Origin: Asanoa sp. WMMD1127
GTDB lineage: Bacteria > Actinomycetota > Actinomycetes > Mycobacteriales > Micromonosporaceae
NCBI RefSeq assembly: GCF_029626225.1
Contig: NZ_JARUBP010000001.1
Coordinates: forward strand, 4,092,001-4,156,000
Direction: 5' to 3'
DNA length: 64,000 nucleotides
Under the pieces are notes generated by a model that was not told where the DNA came from, did not search any database, and worked only from the letters and a program-made list of their open reading frames with translations. A program made the translations under genes and the position numbers. Shown one piece after another: positions 51,402 to 60,647 of the stretch. Position 1 is the stretch's first letter; every line of letters starts with the position of its first letter.

Positions 51402-52370
51402 GTGCGATGGGTGATCGTGGGCGCCGGCGCTGTCGGCGGTGTGGTCGGTGGCCGGTTGGCCGCCGCCGGCGAGGACGTGGTGCTGGTGGCCCGCGGGGCG
51501 CACCTCGACGCGATCCGCCGCGACGGGCTCGCGCTGCACTCGCCGGAGGGCCGGCAGACGCTGCGGCTCCCCGCGGTCGGCGCGGTCACCGAGCACGAGT
51601 GGCGCCCCGGCGATGTCGCCGTGCTCGCGGTCAAGGGCATGGACACGCCCGACGTGCTGCCCCCGCTGGCGGCCGCCGCGCCGCCGGAGACGCCCGTGCT
51701 CTGCCTGCAGAACGGCGTGGCCAACGAGCGGGCCGCGCTGCGGCACTTCCCCAACGTGTACGGCGTATGGGTGATTCTCCCCGCCACCCACCTCGCGCCG
51801 GGCGTGGTGGTCGCCCACAGCGCGCCGACGCCCGGCGGGCTCGACGTGGGCCGCTATCCGGGCGGTGTCGACGACACGGCCACGGCGGTCGCGGCGGGTC
51901 TGCGCGGCGCCGGCTTCGCCTCGGAAGCACGCCCGGACATCATGCGCTGGAAGTACGCGAAGCTGCTGATGAACCTCGGCAACTCGATCCAGGCCCTGTG
52001 TGGCCCCGAGGCCGACGGCATCGACAAGGTGGACGCCCTGCTCCGCGCCGAGGCGACCGAGGTGCTGCGGGTGGCCGGCATCGACGTGGCCACGGCGGCG
52101 GAGGACGCGCAGCGCCGGCGGAACCTGCTGTCGATCCAGCCGGTCGAGGGCACGCCGCGCGGCGGCGGGTCGAGTTGGCAGAGCCTCGCCCGGGGCACGG
52201 GCACGGTCGAGGCCGACTACCTCAACGGCGAGATCGTGCTGCTGGGCCGCCTGCACGGCGTCGCGACCCCGGCCAACGAACTGGCCCGCCGGCTGGTCAA
52301 CCGCGCGGCCCGCGACCACACCCGACCCGGCGCACTCACCCCCGCCGAGTTCCTGTCCCTGCTGCCCTGA
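51402..52370 (+). CDS. ketopantoate reductase-family (PanE/ApbA) protein
   Basis: A 322-aa NADPH enzyme. RWVIVGAGAVGGVVGGRL is the nucleotide loop, VLAVKGMDTPDVLP and LCLQNGVANERAALRHF follow, and KYAKLLMNLGNSIQAL with NGEIVLLGRLHGVATPANE forms the C-terminal domain. PanE makes pantoate for CoA, but actinobacteria hold several paralogs, so the exact substrate is open. GTG 51402 is the start. Confidence 0.88.
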   Translation: MRWVIVGAGAVGGVVGGRLAAAGEDVVLVARGAHLDAIRRDGLALHSPEGRQTLRLPAVGAVTEHEWRPGDVAVLAVKGMDTPDVLPPLAAAAPPETPVLCLQNGVANERAALRHFPNVYGVWVILPATHLAPGVVVAHSAPTPGGLDVGRYPGGVDDTATAVAAGLRGAGFASEARPDIMRWKYAKLLMNLGNSIQALCGPEADGIDKVDALLRAEATEVLRVAGIDVATAAEDAQRRRNLLSIQPVEGTPRGGGSSWQSLARGTGTVEADYLNGEIVLLGRLHGVATPANELARRLVNRAARDHTRPGALTPAEFLSLLP

Positions 52371-52391
52371 CACCGCGTAGCGTGCCGGGCT

Positions 52392-55073
52392 GTGATGGTT
52401 GGACGCTCAGCCGAACAGTCGCGGATCAATCGTGTGGTGGCCGACGCGAAGGGCGGTCGCAGTCGCTCGCTGGTGCTACGCGGGGAGGCCGGAATCGGCA
52501 AGACGGCGCTCCTCGACTACGCGGAGAGCGTCGCTGGCGGCATGCGGGTGCTGCGGGTGGTGGGGATCGAGTCCGAGGCCGAGGTGGCGTACGCCGCTCT
52601 GCACCTGATGTTCGTCCGCGACCTGCACCTGCTGGAGAGGTTGCCCGAAGCGCAGGCGGAGGCGCTGCGGGCCGCGTTCGGCGCCAGCGACGCCTCCGTC
52701 GAACGGATGCTGCCGGGCGCGGCGACGCTGTCGCTGCTCTCCGAGATCGCCGACCACCGGCCGCTGCTGTGCCTGCTCGACGATGCGCAGTGGTTCGACC
52801 AGTCGTCGATCGACGCCCTGCTGTTCGCGGTGCGCCGCCTGCACGCCGACCCGGTCGCGACCATCTTCGCGGCGCGCGACGGCGAGGCCGCGTTCCCGGC
52901 GTCCGGTGTGGAGAGCATCGCGCTGCGGCGACTGGACACTGTGGATGCCGCTCGCCTCGCCGTGGCCGCGTCGGCGCTGCCGAGCGGTGTCGTCGACCGC
53001 ATCGTGGCGGAGTCCGGCGGCAACCCGCTCGCGGTCGTCGAGTTGGCGGCCCACGCGACGGAGGCGCCGGAGGACCCGGCGCCGGTCGCGCCCTTGCCGG
53101 CCGCGGGGCGGCTCGACGCGCACTTCCGCCGGCTGGTGGGCGCGCTCGCGGAACCGACCAGGACGGTCCTGCTGCTGGCCGCGGCCGACCACGGCTCGCC
53201 GCTGCCGACCCTGCTCGCCGCCGCGGCCGAGCTCGGCAGCGACGCGGCTGACTTCGAGCCGGCCGAGCGGAGCCGGCTCGTGCACGTCACGGCCGACGGC
53301 GTGCTGTTCCGCCACCCGCTGATCCGGGCCGCGGCCTATCAGGAGGCGCCCTTCGCCCGTCGGCTCGCCGCCCACCGCGCCCTGGCCCGGGTGCTGACCG
53401 ATCCGCGCGATGCCGACCGGCGGGCCTGGCACGTCGCGGCCGCCGCCGCCGGGCCGGACGACGCGGCCGCGGACGGTCTGGAGCAGGTCGCCCAGCGGGC
53501 CACGGGGCGGGGCGCGGCGGCGGCCGTGGCGCGGGCCCTGGATCGGGCAGCCCATTTGACCGCGGCGCCGACCGTCCGCGGCCGGCGGCTGGTCGCCGCC
53601 GGCCGGGCGGCCTACGACGCCGGGCAGCTCGATCGGGCTGTCGAGCTGGCGGCGGCCGGCGCCGAGCTGACCGACGTGCCCGCCGAGATCGCGGAGGCCG
53701 GCTGGATCCGCGCGCAGGTCGCCTACGAGCGGGCGTCGCCGGCCGAGGCGTGCCGACTCGCGTTGGCGGCCGCGGCGCCGGTGCTCGCGACCGACCCGCG
53801 TCTCGCCGTCTCGATCCTGATCGAAGCCACCTGGTGCGCGCGCGACGCGGCGGACGTGGAGCTGCTGCGGCGCTGCGCCGGGTGGCTCCGGGCGCTGACG
53901 CAGGACGCCGTGCCCTCGATCGGTGGTCTGGTGGGCTTCGCCGACCTGCTGTGCGGTGACGTGGCGGCGGCGGTCGGGCCGATGCGCGACGCGCTCCTCG
54001 CGGCCCGCGACAGCGAGAACGGGGCCAAACTGGAGCGCTTGAACGCCGCGTTCCTCGGGTTGCTGGTGGGGGAGGACGACCTGGCCCTGGCGATGCTCGA
54101 CCGCCAGGTCGGAGAGCTGCGTGGCCGCGGCGAGCTGGGCTGGCTGCCGTACGCCCAGGAGCCCTTGGCGCTGGCCCAGCTGGCGACCGGCCGCCTCCGC
54201 GACGCGGACGGCAGCGTCGCCGAGGCGATGGCGCTCGGCGCGGAGCTCGGCCTGGAGCTCCAGGTGGTCGTCCTCTCCGCGACGGCGGCGTGGCTCGCCG
54301 CGGCCCGGGGCGAGCCCGACCACGCCCGTCGGCTGGCGACCCGCGTCGTCGCCGACTCCCGCCGGCACGGGATGGCGGCCGCACAGGCCAACTGGGCACT
54401 CGGTCTCGTGGACCTCACGAGCGGCGACCCCGGGCGCGCGCTGGAGCGACTCGAGGACGCCTGCGTGGCCGCGCCCGGCCGCGACATCATGGTGCGGGCG
54501 GTCCCCGACCACGTCGAGGCGGCGGTACGGGTCGGCGACGCCGCTCGGGCCCGGCTGTTCCTGCCCCGACTCGCGGAGTGGGCGGCGCACACGAAGAGCC
54601 CGGTGGCCGCCGCGCTCCTGCTGCGGTGCGAGGCGCTCCTGCACGACGGGGAGGCCGCGGACCGCCGGTTCGAGGAGGCGTTGGCGGCCGAGCGCTGCGG
54701 CCCGTACGACCGGGCCCGGACCCGGCTCGTGTTCGGCGAGTGGCTCCGCCGGCACCGGCGTCCGACGGCGGCCAAGGAGCAGCTCCTGGCGGCGTACGAA
54801 TCCTTCGACCGGATCGGCGCACAGGGTTGGCTGCCGCGCGTGCGGGCCGAGCTGACCGCGCTCGGGGAGACCGCACCGGGGGAGGCCGGGAGCGCCACCG
54901 GGCTGACGCCGCAGGAGCTGCAGGTGGTGCGGCGCGCGGCGACCGGCATGAGCAACCGGGAGATCGCCGCCGAACTGTTCCTCAGCCCGCGCACGGTGGG
55001 CCATCACCTCTACAAGGCGTACCCGAAACTCGGGGTCAGGCGGCGGGCGGAGCTGGGGAAGCTCGACTTATGA
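52392..55073 (+). CDS. LAL-type LuxR regulator with AAA ATPase domain
   Basis: An 893-aa regulator of the LAL (MalT-like) group. The N-terminal NTPase has Walker A LRGEAGIGKTALLDY (about residues 30-44) and Walker B LLCLLDDAQWFD. A long helical TPR-like middle follows. The C-terminal LuxR helix-turn-helix is LTPQELQVVRRAATGMSNREIAAELFLSPRTVGHHLYKAYPKLG. GTG 52392 or ATG 52395 start it. It lies 22 bp after panE-like but is likely an independent regulator; targets are unknown. Confidence 0.93.
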   Translation: MMVGRSAEQSRINRVVADAKGGRSRSLVLRGEAGIGKTALLDYAESVAGGMRVLRVVGIESEAEVAYAALHLMFVRDLHLLERLPEAQAEALRAAFGASDASVERMLPGAATLSLLSEIADHRPLLCLLDDAQWFDQSSIDALLFAVRRLHADPVATIFAARDGEAAFPASGVESIALRRLDTVDAARLAVAASALPSGVVDRIVAESGGNPLAVVELAAHATEAPEDPAPVAPLPAAGRLDAHFRRLVGALAEPTRTVLLLAAADHGSPLPTLLAAAAELGSDAADFEPAERSRLVHVTADGVLFRHPLIRAAAYQEAPFARRLAAHRALARVLTDPRDADRRAWHVAAAAAGPDDAAADGLEQVAQRATGRGAAAAVARALDRAAHLTAAPTVRGRRLVAAGRAAYDAGQLDRAVELAAAGAELTDVPAEIAEAGWIRAQVAYERASPAEACRLALAAAAPVLATDPRLAVSILIEATWCARDAADVELLRRCAGWLRALTQDAVPSIGGLVGFADLLCGDVAAAVGPMRDALLAARDSENGAKLERLNAAFLGLLVGEDDLALAMLDRQVGELRGRGELGWLPYAQEPLALAQLATGRLRDADGSVAEAMALGAELGLELQVVVLSATAAWLAAARGEPDHARRLATRVVADSRRHGMAAAQANWALGLVDLTSGDPGRALERLEDACVAAPGRDIMVRAVPDHVEAAVRVGDAARARLFLPRLAEWAAHTKSPVAAALLLRCEALLHDGEAADRRFEEALAAERCGPYDRARTRLVFGEWLRRHRRPTAAKEQLLAAYESFDRIGAQGWLPRVRAELTALGETAPGEAGSATGLTPQELQVVRRAATGMSNREIAAELFLSPRTVGHHLYKAYPKLGVRRRAELGKLDL

Positions 55074-55149
55074 GGGCCGCCGGGCCGGTGGTCGCGCAGC
55101 AGTCGTTCGACAGATGCGGACCCCATCGACCGGCTCCTAGCGTGATCGC

Positions 55150-55704
55150 ATGGGAAAGGTCGTCGTCCACAACCAGGTCACCGTCAACGGCGCTTTCGAG
55201 GCGCCCACACCCGAGGAATGGCTGGAGCTCGACGCCGACAGCGGCGACGCCGGCCTCGAGCAACTGATCCTCGCCGACGCGCTGCTGCTCGGCCGCAAGA
55301 CCTATGAAGGGCTGGCGGCGGTCTGGCCGCACCTCGCCGCGGACCCGACGATGGGCCACTACGCGGGGCGGATCAACGACATGCCGAAGTACGTCGCCTC
55401 GCGGACGCTCTCGGGGCCGCTGGAGTGGAACGCCACGCTGATCGAGGGCGAGGTCACGCAGGCCGTACCCGCGCTCAAGGACAAGCACACCGGCAACCTG
55501 ATCATCTCCGGGTGCGGGGAGCTGGCGCACACGCTGGCCGCGCAGGGGCAGGTCGACGAGTTCTGGTTCTGGATGAACCCGCACCTGTGGCCGGACGGGC
55601 CGCGAATCCTCGACGGTGTGGGCCCGATCCGCCTGCAGCTGGTGTCGGCCACGCCTTATCGGTCCGGGGTGGTCTGGCTGCGCTACCGGCCGGCCGGCGC
55701 GTGA
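55150..55704 (+). CDS. RibD-C/DHFR-fold reductase-like protein
   Basis: A 184-aa dihydrofolate-reductase-like protein. VVVHNQVTVNGAFEAP start, ADALLLGRKTYEGLAAVWP, MPKYVASRTLSGPLEWNATLI, NLIISGCGELAHTL and WLRYRPA end are typical. It belongs to the RibD C-terminal family common in actinobacteria, of unknown substrate. A relative lies at 59491-60036. The isomerase gene follows 14 bp later. Confidence 0.9.
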   Translation: MGKVVVHNQVTVNGAFEAPTPEEWLELDADSGDAGLEQLILADALLLGRKTYEGLAAVWPHLAADPTMGHYAGRINDMPKYVASRTLSGPLEWNATLIEGEVTQAVPALKDKHTGNLIISGCGELAHTLAAQGQVDEFWFWMNPHLWPDGPRILDGVGPIRLQLVSATPYRSGVVWLRYRPAGA

Positions 55705-55718
55705 GGGGGAGTGCCGCG

Positions 55719-56495
55719 ATGAACACGTCCTCATATCTGAGCGGTGTTGTCGAGCAGACGAACACCTTCGCCGACTGGGTGCACGACAAGGATGCGGCGA
55801 CCCCGGTGCCGACCTGTCCGAAGTGGACCGTGGCCGACCTCGTCGACCATGTCGGCTCGACACAGCGCATGGTGGCGATGCTCGTGGGCGAGCGGATGCT
55901 CGAGCCGAGCAACGCGTTCGCCCGATACGTTCCCGCTCCGACCGACCCGGCCGAGTGGCGCGCCTGGTTGACGCAGGGCGCGGCCGAGGCCAAGCAGGCG
56001 TTCGAGTCGGTCACCGACGACACGCCGGTGTGGGACCCGTCCGGCGCGGACGCGGGCGTGCCGTTCTGGTCCCGCCGGCTGTTCGGGGAGGCCAGCGTGC
56101 ACCGTGCGGACGCGGCCGCGGCGCTCGGCGTGCCCTACGAGTTGGCGCCCGAGCGGGCCGTCGCGGCCATCGAGGACTGGCTGGACACCCTGACCTCGCG
56201 CGGCTACTGGGAGAACAGGCCGGACTTCGCCGACGCGCTGCGCGGCGACGGCCAGACCCTGCACTTCCACGCGACCGACGCGACCGGGGAGTGGCTGGCC
56301 CGCCGCGAGCCGGACCAGGTCGCCCTGGAACGCGCACACGCCGACGCGGACGTCACGGTCAGCGGCCCGGCCGTCGACCTGCTGCTCGTGCTGAGCCGCC
56401 GCCGCCCCCTGGCCGCGGCGTCCAGCCTGGCGATCGACGGCGACCGCGCCCTGCTCGACCTCTGGATCAACCACATGGACTGGGTCACCGACTGA
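55719..56495 (+). CDS. maleylpyruvate isomerase-family, mycothiol-type DinB protein
   Basis: A 258-aa two-domain protein. The N-terminal DinB-like metal domain has TCPKWTVADLVDHVGSTQRM and FGEASVHRADAAAALG. The C-terminal domain is of the MDMPI type (ADVTVSGPAVDLLLVLSRR). Such actinobacterial proteins use mycothiol as thiol cofactor. The isomerase name is by family only. It forms a likely operon with the DHFR-like gene. Confidence 0.9.
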   Translation: MNTSSYLSGVVEQTNTFADWVHDKDAATPVPTCPKWTVADLVDHVGSTQRMVAMLVGERMLEPSNAFARYVPAPTDPAEWRAWLTQGAAEAKQAFESVTDDTPVWDPSGADAGVPFWSRRLFGEASVHRADAAAALGVPYELAPERAVAAIEDWLDTLTSRGYWENRPDFADALRGDGQTLHFHATDATGEWLARREPDQVALERAHADADVTVSGPAVDLLLVLSRRRPLAAASSLAIDGDRALLDLWINHMDWVTD

Positions 56496-56562
56496 CCCGC
56501 GTCACCGCGTCCGTCGTGGACGGTCGGGCGGTGTCGCGCTTCTGACAGGGATTGTGTGCACG

Positions 56563-56591
56563 TTGGTCACTAGTGTGTCTCGCGGTGTAAG
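56563..56591 (+). promoter_or_regulatory. possible promoter of the DUF262 defence-like pair
   Basis: TTGGTC (56563-56568) is followed after 17 bp by TGTAAG (56586-56591), 35 bp upstream of the GTG start. The match is weak. No inverted repeat operator is seen in this 131-bp gap. Confidence 0.3.
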
Positions 56592-56626
56592 CCATCGGCG
56601 GAATCCGTGGGACGGGGTGGTCGACC

Positions 56627-57310
56627 GTGGACGCGAAGTTGCTCGTCAAGCAGTTCAACACCGACGCCGGGCTGGCGTTCATCGAGATCATTCGGGCTGT
56701 GGACAGGCCCGTCGGGGCGCGGGAGATCAAGCAGGAGATCGTCGCGGCCGGCGGCAAGCAGGGTGATGTCGATCGGCAGTGGAAGCGGCTTCAGCCCTAT
56801 CTGAAACTGCACCCGCATGTCGAGAAGTCGGGCGCCACGCGCTACGAATGGTCGGCGGCGCCGCACTCGTCGGCCGAGTCGCTGCAGCTGCTGTCCGCGC
56901 AGTCGTCCGTACGCGTGCCCGGCTGGCTCACCCAGGCCCTCGCCGCCAACGTGGCCGACAGCCTCGCGGTCGCCGAGACTTCCGGCGACCGCGCCCAGGC
57001 CAGCTGGACGCGGCAGCGCGAGCAGGACAAGGCCCGCGTCCTCGCCGACCTCGCGACGGTGATCGGGGCCATGCGCGCCGAGGGCGCGACGCTGGCCGAT
57101 CTGGACGGCTGGCTGCGCGACGAGACCGAGCGCAAGCGCCTGCGCCCGGTGGCCCAGGTGGGCGAGACGGTGACCTTCGACCCCGACCGACACGAGATCG
57201 CCGGCGGCCGGGCCGCACGCGGGGCCGCGGTCACCGTCACCCGCACGGGCTACCTCTGGCAGGGCGGCGACGGCCCGGTCGTGCTGGTCAAAGCCACCGT
57301 CGCGCCATGA
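56627..57310 (+). CDS. winged-helix protein with GrpE-like C-terminal beta domain
   Basis: A 227-aa soluble protein, first gene of a two-gene unit. Residues 1-76 (IEIIRAVDRPVGAREIKQEIVAAGG, QWKRLQPYLKLHPHV, RYEWS) look like a winged-helix domain. The middle (about 90-170) is helical and charged. Residues 173-227 (VAQVGETVTFDPDRHEI, GAAVTVTRTGYLW) resemble the beta domain of GrpE nucleotide-exchange factors. There is no catalytic motif. Its TGA overlaps the ATG of the DUF262-RAMA gene, so the products are made together. Possibly a DNA-binding or regulatory partner; function unknown. Confidence 0.75.
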   Translation: MDAKLLVKQFNTDAGLAFIEIIRAVDRPVGAREIKQEIVAAGGKQGDVDRQWKRLQPYLKLHPHVEKSGATRYEWSAAPHSSAESLQLLSAQSSVRVPGWLTQALAANVADSLAVAETSGDRAQASWTRQREQDKARVLADLATVIGAMRAEGATLADLDGWLRDETERKRLRPVAQVGETVTFDPDRHEIAGGRAARGAAVTVTRTGYLWQGGDGPVVLVKATVAP

Positions 57311-59496
57311 GGCGCCGCGCGAAGAACCTCGTCGACGCCTGCGGACACACCGTCTACGACCTGTTCCAGGAGCGGTACTACTACCTCGACTACTTCCAGC
57401 GGGACTACGTCTGGGAGGAGCCGCAGGTCAAGAAGCTGATCACGGATCTCGCCGACAAGTTCCTGGACCAGTGGAAGACTCCTCACGCCGCTCGCGACGT
57501 GGACTATTACGACCCCTACTTCCTCGGTCCGTTCATCGTCTACGAGAACGACCGCAAGACGTATCTGGCCGACGGGCAGCAGCGGGTCGTCACGCTCATG
57601 CTGTTGCTGATCTATCTCCGGCGGCTCGTGGACGAGCTGGACGGGCAGCCGGGCCACGGCGCCACGCTGGCCACCCTCGTCGTGACCGAGCGGTTCGGCC
57701 GGAAGACCTTCGCGGTGGACGTCGACAAATACCGGGCCTGCTTCGAGGCGCTCGTCGACGGTCGCGACTACAACCTCGACGGCGAGCCACCATATGTGCG
57801 GCGGATCTGGGCGGCGTTCCAGCACATCGAGACGCATCTGCCGGCGCCCCTGCGCGGTGAGAGCCTGCCGCTGTTTGTCGAATGGCTGCTCTACCGCGTC
57901 TCGCTCATCGCACTGTCGGCGGGCGACCGCGAACGCGCGATCGAGATGTTCCAGTCGATGAACGACCGCGGCGTGCACCTCTCGCCGATGGACCATCTGA
58001 AGCGCTATCTGCTCGGCGACGCCGCCGACCACGACTATGAGCTGCTCGACCACCAATGGCAGTCGATGGTGTCCGACCTGGAGTCGGTGGAGCGGGGCTC
58101 GGCTTTCCGCTACGTCCGCGAGGTTCTCCGCGCGAAGTACTTCGACCCGGCCCACGACGGCGGCCCCAGCCTGGACAACGCCACGCACGAGTGGGCGCTC
58201 GCCCACGAGAAGGACATCTGGCCCGACCGCAGGAACGGCGATCGCGCGCGGTTCTTCACCGACGTGCTCGCACCCATGAAGCAGACCTACGCCACCCTGC
58301 TGCGGGCGCAGACCAAGGTCGTCGCCGGACTGGAGGCCGTCCGCTACAACGCCTGGAACGGCGTTTCCAGCCAGTTCACCCTGACGCTCGCGGCCATGCG
58401 ACCGGACGACAGCAGGGCGGCCCGTCAGCGCAAGGCCCGCCTGGTGGCCAACGTCATCGACCTCTTCGTCGTGACACAGGGCGTCAGCAACGAGCCCTAT
58501 GACCAGAAGGCCGTCGACGCCCTGGTCGAAGCGCTGCTGCCCAGGGTGCGGCTGTGTCACACCGAGGACGAGCTGCGCGAGGCGCTGGCCGAGGCGGCGG
58601 ACGGTTGGGTGGAACGCCTCGCCGACCTGGTCGACCTGCGCTTCCACAACAACGGCCCGTTCATCCACTATCTGCTGACCCGGCTCACCGCGTGGCTGGA
58701 GGTCGGCGCCGAGCGTGAGGACCCGACGGACCGGTTCCTGCGCCGCCGCACGGGCGACCGCGGTTTCGAGATCGAACACCTCCTCACCAGCACGGCGGCC
58801 AAGTATGCCCACGTGCAGCCCGACGCCCGCGCCTATGCCCTGCTGCGCAGCCGCCTCGGCGCGCTCGTGCTGCTCGACGGTCCCGACAACGGCAGCTATG
58901 GCGGGCTGCCGCTGGCCGACAAGGTGCCGCTCTATCGCGGCGACACCCTGCTCGCCGCCACCCTCAACCCCGGCTTCTTCGACGAGAAGGGCAAGGTGCG
59001 GCTGCGCCGGTTCGTCAAGGAGCAGCGGCTGGCCGGCGCCTTCCCGGCCTATGCCGGCGACGCCGGGTTGGCCGATCTCGTCGAGGCCCGGGGCAAGCTC
59101 TATCGCCTCATGGCCGAGCGGATCTGGGACCTCGGCAGCCTCGGGCTCGTTACCAGCGGCGCGCCGCCGCTCAGCGGAAAGGGGGCCGGGCAGCCCAGAC
59201 GCACGCGCCGCCACCACGGCGTGCGCCTGACCGACCTGGTCGCGGCCGGCCTGGTGCGCCCCGGCGACCGGCTGGAGGGCAACCGCAAGGGCCGCGCGCA
59301 CCTGGCCCAGGTGCTCGACGGCGCGCGGATCCGCACCGCCTCCGGCGCGGTGTTTCCCAGCCTTTCGGCCGCGGCGATGGACGCCCTCGACCTGTCGGCG
59401 GCGAACGGCTGGACCTTCTGGCGCCTTTCGCGGACGGGCGACAGCATGGACGCGCTGCGCGACCGCCTGCGCGCCCGGGCGGACGGCGGCTCATGA
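57307..59496 (+). CDS. DUF262-DUF1524(HNH)-RAMA protein, GmrSD-like
   Basis: A 729-aa protein. The N-terminal DUF262 (ParB/Srx-like NTPase) domain has QRDYVWEEPQ (31-40), FLGPFIV (72-78) and DGQQRVVTL (89-97). After a helical region, DUF1524 brings the nuclease motif FEIEH (His491) and LGALVLLDGPDNGSYGGLPLADK, an HNH/His-Me finger layout. From about 638 to the end a RAMA-type domain follows (LTDLVAAGLVRPGD.., NGWTFWRLS), known from restriction and methylation systems. GmrSD-type type IV restriction enzymes share the first two parts. The open frame further upstream is a shadow of the preceding gene. Confidence 0.85.
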   Translation: MRRRAKNLVDACGHTVYDLFQERYYYLDYFQRDYVWEEPQVKKLITDLADKFLDQWKTPHAARDVDYYDPYFLGPFIVYENDRKTYLADGQQRVVTLMLLLIYLRRLVDELDGQPGHGATLATLVVTERFGRKTFAVDVDKYRACFEALVDGRDYNLDGEPPYVRRIWAAFQHIETHLPAPLRGESLPLFVEWLLYRVSLIALSAGDRERAIEMFQSMNDRGVHLSPMDHLKRYLLGDAADHDYELLDHQWQSMVSDLESVERGSAFRYVREVLRAKYFDPAHDGGPSLDNATHEWALAHEKDIWPDRRNGDRARFFTDVLAPMKQTYATLLRAQTKVVAGLEAVRYNAWNGVSSQFTLTLAAMRPDDSRAARQRKARLVANVIDLFVVTQGVSNEPYDQKAVDALVEALLPRVRLCHTEDELREALAEAADGWVERLADLVDLRFHNNGPFIHYLLTRLTAWLEVGAEREDPTDRFLRRRTGDRGFEIEHLLTSTAAKYAHVQPDARAYALLRSRLGALVLLDGPDNGSYGGLPLADKVPLYRGDTLLAATLNPGFFDEKGKVRLRRFVKEQRLAGAFPAYAGDAGLADLVEARGKLYRLMAERIWDLGSLGLVTSGAPPLSGKGAGQPRRTRRHHGVRLTDLVAAGLVRPGDRLEGNRKGRAHLAQVLDGARIRTASGAVFPSLSAAAMDALDLSAANGWTFWRLSRTGDSMDALRDRLRARADGGS

Positions 59497-60036
59497 CACG
59501 GCGTAGGTCAGGTAGGCGAACGGACCGACCTGCTCGACCGAGGTGAGCGACAACCGGGACGAGGTGAGCCGCCGGGGCAGCAGCGGCGCGCCCGCGCCGA
59601 GCGTCACCGGCGCCATGCCGAGGATGATCTCGTCGAGCAGGCCCGCGTCGGCGAACGTGCCGACCAGCTCACCACCGCCCACCAGCCAGATGTCGCGATC
59701 ACCTGCCGCCGCGGTCATCGCCTCGTGCACCGGACGCACGTCACCGGAGACGAACGTGATGTCGGCCCCAGGGATCGCCGGTAGGTCGCGGTGCGTGAAC
59801 ACCCAGGCCGGGCGGTCCGCATACCACTCCTGCCATTTCTCCGGATGCTCCAGCAGTTTCTCGTGGTCGAGCACCCACTCATAGGTCGTCGCGCCCATCG
59901 CGAAGGCGCCGATCCGCGCGAAGAACGGCGCGAAGCGGTCGTCGCGGTCGGTGACCTCGAAGAGCCAGTCGAGCGAGTTGGCGGAGTCGGCGATGAACCC
60001 GTCGATCGTGGTCGCGGTGTAGTAGCGGGTAGCCAT
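59491..60036 (-). CDS. RibD-C/DHFR-fold reductase-like protein
   Basis: A 181-aa dihydrofolate-reductase-like protein: TRYYTATTIDGFIADSANSLDWLFEV start, AFAMGATTYEWVL, DIWLVGGGELVGTFADAGLLDEIIL and PLLPRRLTSSRLSL. It is the second such protein here but not a close copy of the one at 55150. It converges on the RAMA-protein gene with a 6-bp overlap. The substrate is unknown. Confidence 0.9.
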   Translation of the reverse strand: MATRYYTATTIDGFIADSANSLDWLFEVTDRDDRFAPFFARIGAFAMGATTYEWVLDHEKLLEHPEKWQEWYADRPAWVFTHRDLPAIPGADITFVSGDVRPVHEAMTAAAGDRDIWLVGGGELVGTFADAGLLDEIILGMAPVTLGAGAPLLPRRLTSSRLSLTSVEQVGPFAYLTYAVS

Positions 60037-60070
60037 GAAGACACCACACCACGTGGGTGCGACAGAAAAG

Positions 60071-60601
60071 CTAGAGCGCGGGCGGCGGGTCGGACCGCAA
60101 CCGGCTGTAGAGGTAGCCGTCCCGCCAGGCGCCGTCGCGGAACTCGCACGCCCGCACGACGCCCTCCAGCTGGAACCCGGCCTTCACCAGGGACCGCTGC
60201 TCGGCCACGTTCTCCGCGTGGGTGCCGGCCTGGATCCGTTGCACCGGCGCCAGCGCGAACAGGTAGTCGCACAGCATCGCCTGCGCCCGCCAGCCGAGGC
60301 CCCGACCGCGGAACTCCGGCAACAGCGCGATCCCGATCTCGAAATAGGGCCCCCGCCCGGCATAGAGCCCCTCGGCGTAGCTGACGAACCCTGCCCGCCG
60401 CTCGCCCGCGCAGACCATCAGCCGACCATCGCGCGAGCCGAGGAAGCCGTCCTCGGCAAATCGCTTGGCCACACCCTGGACGTCCTGGAACCCGCGCCAG
60501 TCGAGCCCGATCAGCCCGGGCTCGACACAGAACCGGCGGAACAGGTCGAGGTCGTCTTCGTCGCTGACGGGCCGCAGCACAGGGAGGTCGCTCGCCACCA
60601 T
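60071..60601 (-). CDS. RimJ/RimL-type GNAT N-acetyltransferase
   Basis: A 176-aa GNAT: LPVLRPVSDEDDLDLFRRFC start, IGIALLPEFRGRGLGWRAQAMLCDYLF with the acetyl-CoA loop, and RIQAGTHAENVAEQRSLVKAGFQLEGVVRACEFRDGAWRDGYLYSRL. ATG 60601 is used; the open frame upstream is antisense to the ComB gene. The target is unknown. Confidence 0.9.
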   Translation of the reverse strand: MVASDLPVLRPVSDEDDLDLFRRFCVEPGLIGLDWRGFQDVQGVAKRFAEDGFLGSRDGRLMVCAGERRAGFVSYAEGLYAGRGPYFEIGIALLPEFRGRGLGWRAQAMLCDYLFALAPVQRIQAGTHAENVAEQRSLVKAGFQLEGVVRACEFRDGAWRDGYLYSRLRSDPPPAL

Positions 60602-60647
60602 CCACCCATCCTGCCGCCCGCGCCCGCGGCTGTGTGACCCTCGACCG

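Noticed and set aside
52476-55007. 843-codon minus-strand frame
   Set aside because: Antisense to the LAL regulator, whose Walker and LuxR motifs are intact.
56627-59496. Toxin-antitoxin pair as explanation for the two coupled genes
   Set aside because: The large protein is a multidomain 729-aa nuclease-type enzyme with DNA-reader domain, far from usual toxin architecture; restriction fits better.
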